64,000 bases of DNA from Clusia tigrina (lineage: Eukaryota; Arthropoda; Insecta; Diptera; Clusiidae), in assembly GCA_920105625.2 (NCBI GenBank), contig OV050030.1, forward strand, positions 62,346,322 to 62,410,321, given 5' to 3'. Each line of letters opens with the position of its first letter. Within the stretch, counting starts at the first letter, position 1. Below the pieces are notes generated by a model. The model searched no databases, was not told where the DNA came from, and saw nothing but the letters and a program-made list of their open reading frames with translations. A program made the position numbers and the translations under genes. Positions 30,395 to 41,949 of the stretch are shown here, piece after piece.

Positions 30395-32318
30395 CACACT
30401 GGGTTGAAATACTCGGATTTTGAGGATAAATTCAAAAATCAAATTTTAAGTATCGTCAAAACTGTTTGTACTTGCTTGAAACGTACAAAATTCTACATCA
30501 CTAGCTGAAAAAAAAATGTAAAAAGTGCTCTGGTGTGTTCGCAGTGATCGACAAAATCAAAGTTTATTTAAATTTGTATTAAAAAAAGGCTGAAAAAGCG
30601 AAAACTTTCTCATAAAAAATCTTTTTTATTTATAAAACTGTTAGCAAAGTTAGCAATTAAACTATGGAGCCATCAAGTTCAGGTAATATTGCAAATATCC
30701 CGGTAAAGTTTGTGTAACAAATTTGGTGTGGAAGTGTTTTTGTTTTTGTTGTTTATATTAGAAGTACAAAAAAAAAATAAGATTTTTAAAGTTTAAGTGG
30801 ACATATAGTTATTATTCGTGTACATTCGTATTTAGATTTGTGATCTATTTTAAAGATTAAACACTTATTTAGTAACTTGCACAAATTCAATTTGCCCTTT
30901 TTTGCCTTTTCGGAGCTATGCATTTTTTTATAAAAGTCTCGTGACGCTAAATTTACCAAAAAATCACATTGGCCTTGCGGCTGCTGCTGTTATTGTTATT
31001 GTTTAAGCATACTAATTGTTGTTGTTGTATTTAAATATTATTCGTTATCAAGATAGATTTAAAGGAGATTGTTGTTGTTGTTGTATTTAAAAAATATTCT
31101 TTATCAAGAATGATTTAAAGCAGATTGCGTCGCAGGCGGTCCCGTTATGATTTGCTAAAAAAACTGCTGATATAACAGATGATTTTGACGCCACTAGTAA
31201 GGACATCAATAGTATAGATGACATGATTAAAAGACAAGTGAATACAGAATATTTAAGATTCGGGCTTTCTATTCTTCGTGGCTGGATTAGGTTCTTTGAA
31301 TGTCTTCTGCATATTGCATATAAAATACCATTAAAAAAGTGGCAGGTTAGAAGTGATGTTGAAAAAAAAATCGTGTCAGAAACAAAATCAGAAATTCAGA
31401 AAAAATTCAAAGAGATTTTAGGATTAATAGTTGACAAACCTAAGCCTGGTTTTTGAAATACGAATGATGGGAATACGAGAAGACGTTTTTTTCAAAACGA
31501 TGAAAAACCAGCTGAAATACCAAAAACAGATTTGAACTTAATGAAAAGAATGCACATATTATTTATTGTTGTGTCTAGTGGCCATGAAATACAACTTGAA
31601 AACTTTAAAACATTTGCACACAACACAGCCAGACTCTTTGTTGAAACATATCCATGGTACAATATGCCACCCACGTCGCATAAATTATTATTATTATTAT
31701 TATTACACGGATACGAAATTATTAAGTATGCTCCTTTACCTATTGGGCTATTATCTGAAGAAGCGCAAGAAGCTCGGAATAAAGATTTTAAAAAATATAG
31801 AGAGTTTCATTCACGAAAGTGCAGTCGCGAAACTCCCTTCAAGATATTATTCATTTATTTTTGATAACCTCTGACCCAATTAATTCAAGTATGCGAAAGC
31901 TGCCGCCAAAGAAGGTTCAAAGCTGGCCAGAACAGGCAAACGATTTAATAATGCCTCCAGATCTAAACAAAATGAATTAAGATGAGTTTGATAATGATTA
32001 TGATGATGATGATGATGACAATGATGATGACGATGATGATGATGATAATAATGAGGATGATGATGGTGATGATAATGAGGATGATGATAATGAATAAGAT
32101 ATAATGTCATTTTTAAGTTCTCTTATTGTAGTACTACGAGTATATTGAAATTACTTAAATTGAAATTCCTTAATTTTTAATAAAACTGTAATGAAATATA
32201 CTTAAAAACGGTTTGATTTGACTAATTTCAATAGTATTAGGTAAAACCTATTGAAAAAATATGCTAAGATAGCTTCCCTGAATTGATCCTCAAAATCTAG
32301 GTATTCTAACCCACTGTG
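30395..32318 (+). mobile_element. DNA transposon remnant of an unnamed family, 1.9 kb
   Basis: The ends form an inverted repeat of about 40 bp: CACACTGGGTTGAAATAC and GATTTTGAGGATAAATTC on the left, with the reverse complement at 32280-32318. Between them lies the C-terminal part of a transposase-like protein. The right end lies directly inside the endonuclease frame of the non-LTR element at 32319. The left neighbour is not that endonuclease, so either flank was rearranged later. No target duplication could be assigned. Confidence 0.7.
31140..32097 (+). pseudogene. Transposase-like protein with acidic tail, C-terminal part
   Basis: Joined across a TGA near 31454 and a shift near 31830, the plus strand reads RQVNTEYLRFGLSILRGWIR, FKEILGLIVDKPKPG, GNTRRRFF, LMKRMHILFIVVSSGHEI, TARLFVETYPWYNMPP, LPIGLLSEEAQEARNKDFKK and HSRKCSRE. 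I recall this set as a recurring but unnamed protein family in arthropod and cnidarian genomes. A (TTA)n run at 31682-31704 has expanded the Leu stretch. After a TAA at 31978-31980 the same frame continues as an Asp/Asn-rich tail encoded by GAT repeats, ending TAA at about 32097. The N-terminal half of the protein is missing. Confidence 0.7.
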
Positions 32319-32819
32319 CGTCGGCTCTGAGCCTAAATTTACGACACTAAGCTTATTCTCTATAATGAAGTCTAAAACTGACTCACCTCTTGCGTTAGTG
32401 TTCGAACTTCCCCGCAATGTGTTGTGTGCGTTTACGTCGCTGGAGACCACCAAGTTACTTTTGGCTGCGGCTGCCTCCATGACCAATGTCCGAATTTCCT
32501 CCGGTGGAGCGTCCTTGTCATGAGGCATATATGCGGAGGCTACCCAGAGACTGATATTTTGCAGCTCAATGCTTGCCGCCACTGTATCGCCATTACTTAA
32601 TTGTGGGAGCAAAAAGATGTTAATGTTATCCTTTGCTACTTTACAAGCACGAGGCTTACCTGTGCTCTGAGCGGCTATCATCTTGAAGCCGCAGATTTTG
32701 TTGCCGCATAGCCACGGCTCTTGGATGAGGCCCACGTCAAAATCACCGGAACCCAGGCGGACCATCAAGTTCGCAGAGGCGAGTTTACAATGGTGGAGGT
32801 TGATTTGGATCAGCTTCAT
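32319..32819 (-). pseudogene. Non-LTR retrotransposon ORF2, endonuclease start (truncated)
   Basis: From ATG 32819 the frame gives KLIQINLHHCKLASANLMV, LIQEPWLCGNK with the catalytic Glu, WVASAYMPH, VVSSDVNAHNTLRGSSNTN with an Asp and Asn, and LSVVNLGSEPT. Then it runs into the inverted repeat of the DNA element at 32318. All reverse transcriptase is lost. The start codon overlaps the stop of ORF1 as ATGA. Similar to I/LOA/R1-group elements. Confidence 0.9.
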
Positions 32820-34024
32820 AAGAATCTGTCCTTCTTACCTCCTTCTTGCTGCCCGACCCCGGTCAGCTGCTCTGAGTCAGTCGACCTTTGGCTGCTGGTC
32901 AACCCTTCTTCACCACCACCAGCATCGCTAGCCTTGTCACCCTCTATCTCCTCCGGTTCCAAAACTTGCTCGTCGCTGCGGTAGATCCGAAAGTTCGCGT
33001 CAACGAACCCGAACCTGACTACCCCTTTTCTCTCTGCCAGTGGGGCAAGGGACTCAGCGTTGAGTATTAGCAACACCTGCCTCCTACCTTCTACTGGCTC
33101 CTCAAGTTTCGCTACCTTCCAATTATGGGTTGGCAGCTCTCTATTACACGATCTAAAGATCGCTTCTATTTTCCGGTTCAGCTGGTGTAGCCGGAATCCA
33201 AACCCGTGCTCTAGGTCTGCTGGGAACTTCTTCCCTGCTGACGGCCTCGAGCCTGGCTCCCGGCCAAATATCGCCAACCTAGCTTACCGCGATCTTATAT
33301 AGGTTGGCTGACCTGCTGTCATCGCATGCGATAAGCTTGGCCCTGCCCTGATACCATCCCGCATCGTGACAGAAAGGGGGAGTCCAGGGATTTCCTCTAA
33401 GACCTGGAGGTAGACTTCGGCAATCGCTTGCTCCACCCACCTCCACTTCTCTTTGGGTATGACCCCTTCCTCCTCCTTCCGGTCAATGATGGCCAGCATC
33501 TCAACCCCCTTTGACAACCTCGCTGTAGGATGAGTATTTCTGGCCGCCGACTTTTTGTCTTTTAGCGACCTCACACGCCTCTTCAGCCGAACGTTGTCTC
33601 TTTGGGGCTGCACCCGCTGGTTTGCCCAAGCCGGATAGCACACCCCTTGCCCACTCTACCGATTTGGCTTGCTCCTATTTGGTCAAGACCTTGAAAGCTG
33701 CCTTCTTTTCGTAGAAGGCCTGCTTTGACGGACGGACGGGTTTAAACGACCCCCCTGGCCTACCCCAGCAACCTTATTTGAGCTGCTGGGTCCCTCTACT
33801 ATCTGCTGTCGATTGATCCCCGGGGCAGCCCCCCGCCCCCTGACCGCATTCAGCGTTTGGGTTTTTGCCACCTCCTCCAGGTTTCTTCGTTCAGCACCCC
33901 TCTGAAAGAGACGCGAGACCAGTTTTCCCAAGCCTCCCCGTCCCCTGCTACCAGCACTCGTGCTGGAACCAGCCCTAACGCTTAAGCCCCCTCTGCCTCC
34001 TGCTGCTATCGATCTGTCTACCAC
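32816..34024 (-). pseudogene. Non-LTR retrotransposon ORF1 (gag-like)
   Basis: Three frames make up ORF1. The first, 34024-33683, is a Gly/Arg/Ser-rich N-terminus. The second, 33643-33284, has a basic segment and KEKWRWVEQAIAEVYLQVL. The third, 33277-32816, is a DUF4780-like domain with FGFRLHQLNRKIE, NWKVAKLEEPVEGRRQ and GVVRFGFVDANF, followed by an acidic Ser/Glu-rich tail. Frame breaks are near 33660 and 33280. The GC content is clearly higher than the surroundings. ORF1 proteins bind the element RNA. It ends TGA at 32818-32816, overlapping the ORF2 start. Confidence 0.85.
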
Positions 34025-34433
34025 CCTTGTATTAGCGGTAGATAGGATCGCCTCTGTCGGTTTTTAGGGAGGACCGCCCTCCTTTGGTTTTGTATTTTCA
34101 GATATTTTTTTAAACATTTGTGATCCCACGAGTATCGGACAAGAGAGGTGTGCTCGCGCAGAGGTCCTTGTGCGTGGGTAAGGCTAGGTAGAACCGGAGG
34201 ACGCCAAGTATCCGGAGCACTCCGTTCGATACTGGGCTAGTTTTTGTCCTGGGTCCCCAGCCAGGCTGAGCATCGACACGGGTCGTATGACATCTTGCTC
34301 CAACCCAGAGGTTTCTTTATAGAGGTTTGCTCCTCCACACCCTATATCCTGGGAGGTGTTTATTGACTCCTCAGTCTACATCCGTAGTGCTCTGTTATAA
34401 ATAGCAGGGTTACCTCGGGCAGGATATGACTCC
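34025..34433 (-). other. GC-rich 5' untranslated region of the non-LTR element
   Basis: The stretch upstream of ORF1 keeps the higher GC content of the element and has no open frame. It ends abruptly at about 34433, where a Jockey-like fragment begins, so this is probably the element's 5' end or a truncation point. Confidence 0.6.
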
Positions 34434-35990
34434 TTGATCATTTTTCCAGTAATGAGGTCGTGTCCTACAGCTTTGTTAAGAGCAAGGTTACTAATCGCAT
34501 TACTTACTTCTTTTGTTTTTAATTTAATAGGCGAGCATATTGTATCTGGCGTGGGGGTTAATATTAGGTTATTGGTATTGCGAGGTGGGTTGGGGGTAAA
34601 AACATTTCTTAAGTGTTCGGCGAAAACAGCAGAATTTCATCATCGCTGCTTGCCCAGTTTCCGTTTTTTGTACAAATCGGTGGAATTCCGCGTGTAGGTG
34701 CTTTCATTTCTCTGACAGCTTTCCACAGAGAGTAATTGGTGACGTTAGTCGGAGAAAGGTTTTGGATTTTTAGTCCAAGCAACGATCTGATTCCAGACGC
34801 AAGGCTTTTCTCAAATTTTCACTGGCAATAGATAAGTTCCGTTTTAGGAAAGGGGACCTGGATTTTTGCCATTCACGACGTGTCCTCCTTTTTTCAGTAA
34901 GGAGAAAATCGATTTGGGTTGAGGTTTGTGGGTGCCGGATGCTGTTGCAGTTGTTGTCACGCTTGTCCGCAGAGTGGCGCACAGCTAATCTTAGGGTCGA
35001 GGTAAATTGTTCCAGAAATGTTTCAATGTCCTCATTAGTTTTGAGACGTGGGTTTAGGCTGAGATGACTACTGATGTATTTTCTGTATTTCAGCCAGTTA
35101 GTTTTAGTGGGTGTGAATTCGTAGATAGGGCGTAACTTTTTGTTCAGATGTATAGGAGAGTGATCTGAAGAGAGGTCGTTAAGGTGTTCGATGGTTTTCT
35201 TGAAGAGATAATATTAATCTTGGTGTCAGAAAGCATGAAGTTATATAATTGTTTTCCTTTTGGTGTTGTTAGCCTTGAGCCCCAGTAAGTCTGTTTGGCA
35301 TTGTAGTCGCCAGCAGCTAGAAAACTTGTTCCAAATGTGGAGAAGAAATCTGAGAACTGGTTACTTGTTATTTTAAATCTATGTGGGCAGTATACAGCGG
35401 ATATTATTAAGTTATCCTCCCATCCGTCCAGGCAAATTGATGTTGTTTGTATTATTCATAACGAAGTGTTTTATTCTTTGTTTGATTAGGACTCCAGTGC
35501 CACCATGGGCTTTGCCAGCGAGATGCTTTGTATCATAGAATTTATATCCCGGTATGTAAAAATTGTGTTTTTCGGTTAGATGGGTTTCGGATATAAGAAG
35601 TATGTCAATTTAATTAGTGAGTAAAAAATTTGTTGATTTCTAACTTGTGCTGGCTTACACCGTTTGCATTCCATTGACAGATCTTAAGTACGTTCATTTC
35701 GGAGATAGCAGAAGCTGCAGGAGCTGGTTTTGGTTTCTCATCATTTCTTGAATCATTGTTTGTATGGAGGTCAAGAACTGCGTCATATATTGTGTGAGCG
35801 TTGCTATCATTCCTTCCAAATGATGCAGATTTGAACAAGTCCCGGACTGATCCTTCCCTAACTTAAGTACCCCTGCATACGTCGTCCCTGTGTCGGGGTA
35901 TGGAATTCACTTCTGTGGTTGTGCAATGGGCGATATATTTGGACTAGGTTGAGTGCGCTTTTTCTTTAACTGAGGGTCATTGTTCTTAAA
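34434..35990 (-). pseudogene. Jockey-like retrotransposon fragment (ORF1 end to early RT)
   Basis: The minus strand begins with the end of ORF1 and the ORF2 start MNVLKICQWNANGVSQHKLE (about 35700), matching the opening of the Jockey ORF2 at 60268. Degraded endonuclease follows, then HLNDLSSDHSPIHL (about 35160), the KRRTRREWQKSRSPFLKR linker (34880) and a GHDLITGKM piece near 34450. Many stops are present. The RT core and 3' end are missing. It abuts the GC-rich non-LTR element, which may have inserted into it. Confidence 0.85.
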
Positions 35991-36050
35991 ATCCTAGCGT
36001 CTTACTGACTCTAAAGATTTTAAAGCCGCTTGGTTATCTGAGTAGATATA

Positions 36051-37277
36051 CGACGTTTGTTCAAAACATATCGCGATTTTTGAATTTTCGCGGGTTACGT
36101 ATGTTCGATTTTCGATCTTTTTGTGGCGTTATGTTTTTACTCATGACCCTGATTTATGTTGACAATCTCGGCCAATTTGAATGTTCAGTCAGTTTTTGAC
36201 ATTGTGCGTGGACGTGTTTCAGCTTGTCTTCGATTTTTGTCTCTCTGCTCAATCGTGGCGAACCGGCGTCCTTTCATGGGCCTTTTCAGTTTCGGGAAAA
36301 CAAAAAGTCACAGGGGGCCATGTCTGGGGAATACAGCTGTGGCATTATTACAGTGTTGTTTTTGGCCAAAAATTTGCGCACAAGTAATGATGTGTGAGCA
36401 GGGGCATTATCATGATGCAAAAGCCAATTTTTGTTCTTCCCCAAATCCGGACGTTTCTGGCCGATTGCTTTCAGGAATTGCGCATTACTTGAAGATAATA
36501 TTCTTTATTGACCGTTTTACCCTGCGGCAAGAATTCATAATGCACCACGCCCTTGCTTAGGTTTCTAGGTTTAGCTTTGGTTTCTACGCCATAACCATAG
36601 ACCCATGATTCGTCACCAGTTATGACTCTCTGCAGCAAATTTGGGTCGTCACAGACAGACCCAACAGCTCCTGAGCAATGTTAATGCGATGCTGTTTTTC
36701 GTCGAATTTGAGTAATTTTGGTACGAATCTTCCGGCAACCCGCCTCATGCCCAAACTTTTGGTGATAATCGAATGACACGAGCCAATCGATATATTTAGA
36801 TCCTCAGCAACTTCTCTGACAGTGATTCGATGATTGGCCAATACTAGTTTCTTTACTTCATCAATGTTTTCGTCTATTGTTGACGTGCTCGGGCGTCCGG
36901 AACGCTCTTCGTCGCTCACATCTTCTCGGCCCTCTGAAAACATTTTGTACCACCGATAAATGTTGCTTTTGTCCAAAGTAGCTTCGCCGTATGCAACAGT
37001 CAACATTCGGAATGCTTCCGCGCAATTTGTGTTGTTTTTCACACAAAATTTGATACAAATTCTTTGACCCAGTTTTCGGGATAGACAAGAATCGGAGACA
37101 AGCTAAAACCTGTCCACGCACAATAGCTGTCAAAAACTGATTGAACATTCAAAATGGCCGAGATTGTCAACATAAGTGAGGGTCATGAGTACCAACATAA
37201 CACCACAAAAATATCGAAAATCGAATATCCGTAGCCCGCGAAAATTCAAAATTCGTGATACTTTTTGCACAGGCCTC

Positions 37278-37278
<1 letters not shown>
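36051..37278 (-). mobile_element. Mariner transposon with about 195-bp inverted ends
   Basis: TA flanks the element (36049-36050, 37279-37280). The left 36051-36246 is the reverse complement of the right 37079-37278 over about 195 bp, far longer than the roughly 30-bp ends normal for mariner. Landmarks on both sides are TTGAATTTTCGCGGG, TTCGATTTTCGAT and TTGACAATCTCGGCCA. The natural 3' end seems to have been replaced by an inverted copy of the 5' end, which also removed the C-terminus of the transposase. To the right lies (TA)n. Confidence 0.9.
36190..37075 (-). pseudogene. Mariner transposase, deleted and C-terminally truncated
   Basis: The N-terminal half is open from about 37075: FCVKNNTNCAEAFRMLTVAY, IYRWYKMFSEGREDVSDE, GRPSTSTIDENIDEVKK and RVAGRFVPKLLKF. 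After a shift near 36650 the catalytic part reads VITGDESWVYGYGVETK with the first Asp. Then comes a deletion of the segment up to GVVHYEFLPQGKTV, then LHHDNAPAHTSLLV with the second Asp and SPDMAPCDFLF with the third. It ends in the inverted end at 36246. All three catalytic Asp are present but the frame is broken several times. Confidence 0.9.

Positions 37279-37338
<60 letters not shown>
37279..37338. repeat. (TA)n microsatellite, 60 bp
   Basis: A pure TA run lies between the end of the mariner and the 3' end of the Helitron. It supplies the TA target of one and the A/T target of the other. Confidence 0.95.
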
Positions 37339-37339
<1 letters not shown>

Positions 37340-37563
37340 TAGCTGACCCGGTCCGCGTTGCTGGCCCTAAGCTAACATTAGTGTTGTATTACCACACGAT
37401 TTAAATAGAGTTTTTAACGAAATTTACGGCCTTTAAATAAAAATCCATGGAATACCTATCATAAAGTTTTTTCACAGAATTACTTACATATGGTGTAGAT
37501 ATGGGCTCAATCAAAAAAGAAACACATGTATTTAAGGCAAATTGGAAATTATATTTATTTACT

Positions 37564-39336
37564 TCATCTTAAGGCCAGCGGATAAACAATGTCTTTTGTT
37601 TTTTTATTTGGTATAAAAACGTATAAATTTTTTGGTGTGCCAACTCGGGAGCAAGCCACATACAACTGGCCGTGTGAAAAGAATGAATTTTCCAAAAATA
37701 AGCCAGCAATAGTCAATGATTGGCCTTGTGCTTTGTTTATGGTAATAGCAAAGGCAAGACGCAAAGGGAATTGGAGCCGCTTGAATTGGAATGGTAAATC
37801 GTTGGAAATCATCGGAATTCGTGGAATAAGTACGTCTTCGCCTTTGAATCTGCCACCGATGATTGTTGCCTCGATTAAATTTGGTGAACAGTTTTTGATG
37901 GTCAATCTGGTTCCGTTGCATAACTTTGGTGCGTTTAAGTTGCAAATAAGAATTACCGGTGATCCAACCTTTAATGTTAGTGCATGCGGTTGCTTTCCGG
38001 GTGGTTCTAATGAATTCAAAAATTCAGTGGGATAATTGACGGCTTGTTCTTCATCCATTACTGTGTCGATCGATTTGTATTTGATTATTTTGCCGGGCAG
38101 TTTCAATTGAATTTGCTCATTGAGCTTGTTGACATCATCATTTTTTGGTGCCAAAATTGCACGTTCGCACAGCCAATCCGGATTTTTGTAGGAGGTTGTT
38201 AAACTTGGGAATACCTTGTCGACAACGGCTTGAATATTCATTTGCATTTGACAGAAATTAGGCGGGAACGAAATCTCTTTCGTGGCGCGATCAATTGGAA
38301 TTTTTCCATTTCCGATGTCCAAAAGTTGTTTTGAGAATGTTTGGGCAGACGGGTCTTGCAACAAATGCACACGCATGTTCGTCGATAGCGTGATTTTCTC
38401 GACTCGGTTCCAAAGATCTGAAGCTTTCAAGCATGCGTTCAGCTCATCTGCGGGCATTGATCTTGGAATAACGGGCAAAGTTTGGCGGAAATCACCAGCA
38501 AGAAGAATAAGAGCGCCTCCCATCGGTTGGTTGTTTCCTCGAAAGTCACGTAGAGTCCGGTCAAGCGCTTCGAGCAATTTCTTATGGGCCATTGTGCATT
38601 CGTCCCAAATGATAATTTTGCACGTTTTAAGGATTGTGGACATGCCGGAGTTTTTGCTGATATTGCAAGTTGGTGTTTCTGCCTTGTTCAAATTCAATGG
38701 AAGTTTCAGTGCTGTGTGTGCAGTGCGTCCGCCGTCCAATTATGTTGATGCAATTCCCGATGATGCCACTGCGAGTGCAATCCAATTCTGCATTCGAACC
38801 GACGCCAATATTAAATTGATGAGGAATGTTTTGCCTGTTCCTCCTGGTGCATCGAGGAAAAAAAGTCCGCCATTTCCGTTTGTTACCCGTTGCATGATTT
38901 TTGCGTAAGCAGTTTTTTGATCATCAACCAACCGTCTTGTTTAAGTTTCCACATATTGTTGTTGCTGGTTGACATCGAAGTGCTGTTGTCGCACCAGGTC
39001 TCTGTCTTGAACACAGTTTATGTTCCGAATCGGAGCCGGCATTCCAAGTTGAATAAGGACTTTGTTGTTGATGGATATGCACATGTCCTCAATCAGCAGT
39101 AGAGTTTGGTTGAAAATCTCGTCCGAATACTCCAGGTTAGGATAAGTTGCGCGTGATTGCCTGAGAATGTCTTCACCTAAGCTTTCGCGATACGTTTCCC
39201 ACACTTCTCGTGGATTAGATGGTGGACATGTTGTTAAAATTATCGCAAACGAAGTGCGTATTTGCTTTGGGTGACACGTGAGTGACGATTCTGTTAGCGT
39301 TGTGTTCCAATGCTGATCACTTTCAAGCAGGCCCAA
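37564..39336 (-). pseudogene. Helitron Pif1-like helicase domain
   Basis: The helicase begins with KQIRTSFAIILTTCPPSNP and the linker to YVET. After a stop near 38941 it continues with FFLDAPGGTGKTFLINLI, the Walker A motif. Next come KIIIWDECTMAHKKLLEAL (Walker B), LAGDFRQTLPVIPRS, STNMRV, and the late motifs FAITINKAQGQSLTIAG and LYVACSRVGTPKNLYVF. The last 391 codons (38739-37564) are fully open. Pif1-type helicases unwind DNA during rolling-circle transposition. The plus-strand frames here (for example 38282-38908) are shadows. Confidence 0.95.
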
Positions 39337-39369
39337 TCGGAAACACGCTTCTCTATAAGTCTGACATTA

Positions 39370-41949
39370 ATTTCCATGGATGCTTTTCAAGGCGGCGAAT
39401 GATGTTGGATCTTTGATCGTATGCAATAACAATCGCAGATAATAGCATTCAGCATTATTCGGATGAACGGTGTAGACACGTCCCAAAGCATGAGAAGAAT
39501 GCACACCAGCATATTCTGCGACAATCGCACCATGTTTTCTTCTCATGAACTTCTTCTACGACGTGTTCCAAGTGTAATATTTGGGAATTTCAGGATATAT
39601 GAAAGTCTTGGCGAAATTGTCGGTTGCACACAATTCAAAGAAAGCGGTGAGAGTGGTGTGTGGCGGCTGTTCGGCTCTATTTTCAGCATTTCGTTCGGTG
39701 AAATAAACACGCTGGCCACTTTCCAAATGAACAGCTAGATGTTGAACTGTTGGATATCGCTCATGGATGTTGAATGAAAGTATACGCCTAACTGCTTCAT
39801 TGCTGCTGATGTAACGCCCCATCTGGAATTGCGTGATTTCGTCAGTTTGATTGGCAAGCCCGAATACTGCCATGTCGTTGCCTTTGTTGACGTATTTGCA
39901 AATATATTTGATCGACTTCACCGAATTACAGTATTCAACATTGATGTGGGCATCAAACCTTTTTGAAAGCAGCGGTGAGTAGGGCACGATCCATCTATTA
40001 TCGACGTCAACATTTACATTGCGCATTTTAATTGTAGTTGTGTATCCAACGTCATCCACCTTTCTTCGCCTATACAGAGGATATCCATCGCCTCCTGTTT
40101 GAGTTTCTTGGAGCAGCTCGCGTGGATAGCGCTTTGTACACTTGCCTTCTTTCATGCATGGTGAATTTGTGTTCAGTTCACCGCAAGGCCCGTGGATCAT
40201 GTGTTTTCGGATTGATTCAAATAGAACCGGATCTGCTGTGGGATTCGAGAGTTCTGCGGAACTCACGTCTTCAATTTGTGTTGGCATGATTTTTTGTTTT
40301 AGCCAGACTAAAATATGGGCGTGTAGCAGGCCTCGCTTCTGCCATTCAACCGAGTACATCCAGCACTGAGTTTCGCCAAATATGTGATTTTTGGTGATGA
40401 CATCCATCAGCCTTGTCAACTTTTGTCTGAATACTCGGGCGAGGATATCGTGTCTATGTGTTGAACTTTGGCCGGTAAATAAAAGGTCGGTGATGTCTTT
40501 CCATGCTGGGTTGTGAAAGTGATGAAGAGGTCTGGCCGTCCATACTTGCGCACGTATGTCATAGCATCTTGAGCGTACAGATGCATGTGTCGCGGACTGC
40601 CTGTGTATGTCGCTGGCAAGATCACCATTTGGCCGATATTCGCAGCGCTTCCATCATTGGCAATCGCATCACGCAAGTGGACATATTCTTCGACGCGTAG
40701 CTTTTGCTGATTCAACCGAATGAAGAGCAGACGATCACTTTCAATTTTCGCATACATGTCGACAATGAATTGATGGAAGACTTCACGACATTTCAACAAA
40801 TAATTACATTCATTTGGAATGATCGTAAGGCGATAGGCATAAATGTCCATACAGGAAACTTTTTTTGTCGACTCTCCATTTGAGTTGGGGTTCATCTGCA
40901 TTACGTTGAAATGATACCCATCCTCACCCCGTGGAAAAAGCACTGGATATTGTAGTGCATCATACGATCGATGAGTTTCCGCAATGCGTTGAACACTTGC
41001 ATTCCGGCAATGGATGATGATATCGCGTCGCTCGAAGTCTGTGCCGACCATAACAACTGCGACGTCACCTATCACCGGTGCATTGAAGCGCCGCTCATGC
41101 TCACCAGCCGGTGTCTTGTACGCTCTTATCACAACCGTATAATCATCTGCCGGCATCTGGTCTAGGGCTGTTTTGAAAAGACGGATGAGGCTGTTGTGTT
41201 CGTGTAACATAGCTTGAAGATTCGAAACGATTTCCCGTCTGACTTCAGTACTGATCGCGCAACGCTGTTCAACTGCTTCATTGCCAGTGAAATAAATTTG
41301 GAGGAACTTGGCATCATCATTGAGAAGTGGGAAGAACGATCCAATTCTGTGGTAGATTTGGCCGGTTCTGTGGTAGATTTAACCGGCGTTGTTTATGATA
41401 TTAGCATGAGTTGTACTTTCGGATGTTTTGAAGGAAGTGCTCGGAAATCGGATTGGCTCTAGAAATGTAACTTTGTAGGGGTTCAGGCGGCTCAATCATT
41501 GGTGGCAAAACAACTTTACCGTTCGATCAACACATTCCCGGGGATTCCTTAGTGAACTTCACAGCACGACAATGTAAGCAAACTTTGTCCATTGCGCCAA
41601 TCACTACGACCTTGTGATTGCGGTAGTCATCGTCCCTATTGTAGTGAAATGCCGCCAACTTTAAATCGATTATTTCTCTTGATCGAGCCATTCGGGAGCG
41701 ATTGGCAGCAAGTCTTTCGACATGCTGTTGGGGTATCTCAGCAGCTCTAGATGAAGATGCACTGCCACGCATATGCTGAAGCCGTGATTCGCGTTCTCTT
41801 TCCGTTTCTGCGGCTCTAGACGTAGATGCCCTTTCGCGATTTTCCTGAAGACGTGATTCGCGTTCCTCAGCTGATTCAGCGGCTCTTCTTTCCCTCTGCT
41901 TCCGTGTTGCAGTGGTTTTTTTAGCAATGGCTGTGTTTTTTTGTGGCAT
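39370..41949 (-). pseudogene. Helitron Rep (HUH nuclease) domain and N-terminus
   Basis: The start is ATG 41949, followed by a Lys/Arg/Glu-rich N-terminus with repeated ESRLQ segments and a CLHC cysteine pair. A stop after GMC near 41530 and a degraded stretch follow. From 41210 the Helitron-like N domain is open, with SCMDIYAYRLTIIPNECNYL and TYTGSPRHMHLYAQDAMTY. After a shift near 40500 comes EWQKRGLLHAHILVWL with the HUH-type His pair, and KYICKYVNKGND, the Tyr region that attacks DNA. The frame fails again between 39556 and 39336. Rep nicks and joins the element ends. Confidence 0.93.

Noticed and set aside
31880..32110. His-rich minus-strand frame
   Set aside because: Antisense of the GAT repeat encoding the acidic tail of the plus-strand transposase.
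38282..38908. 208-codon plus-strand frame
   Set aside because: Shadow of the Helitron helicase, which has clear Walker motifs on the minus strand.
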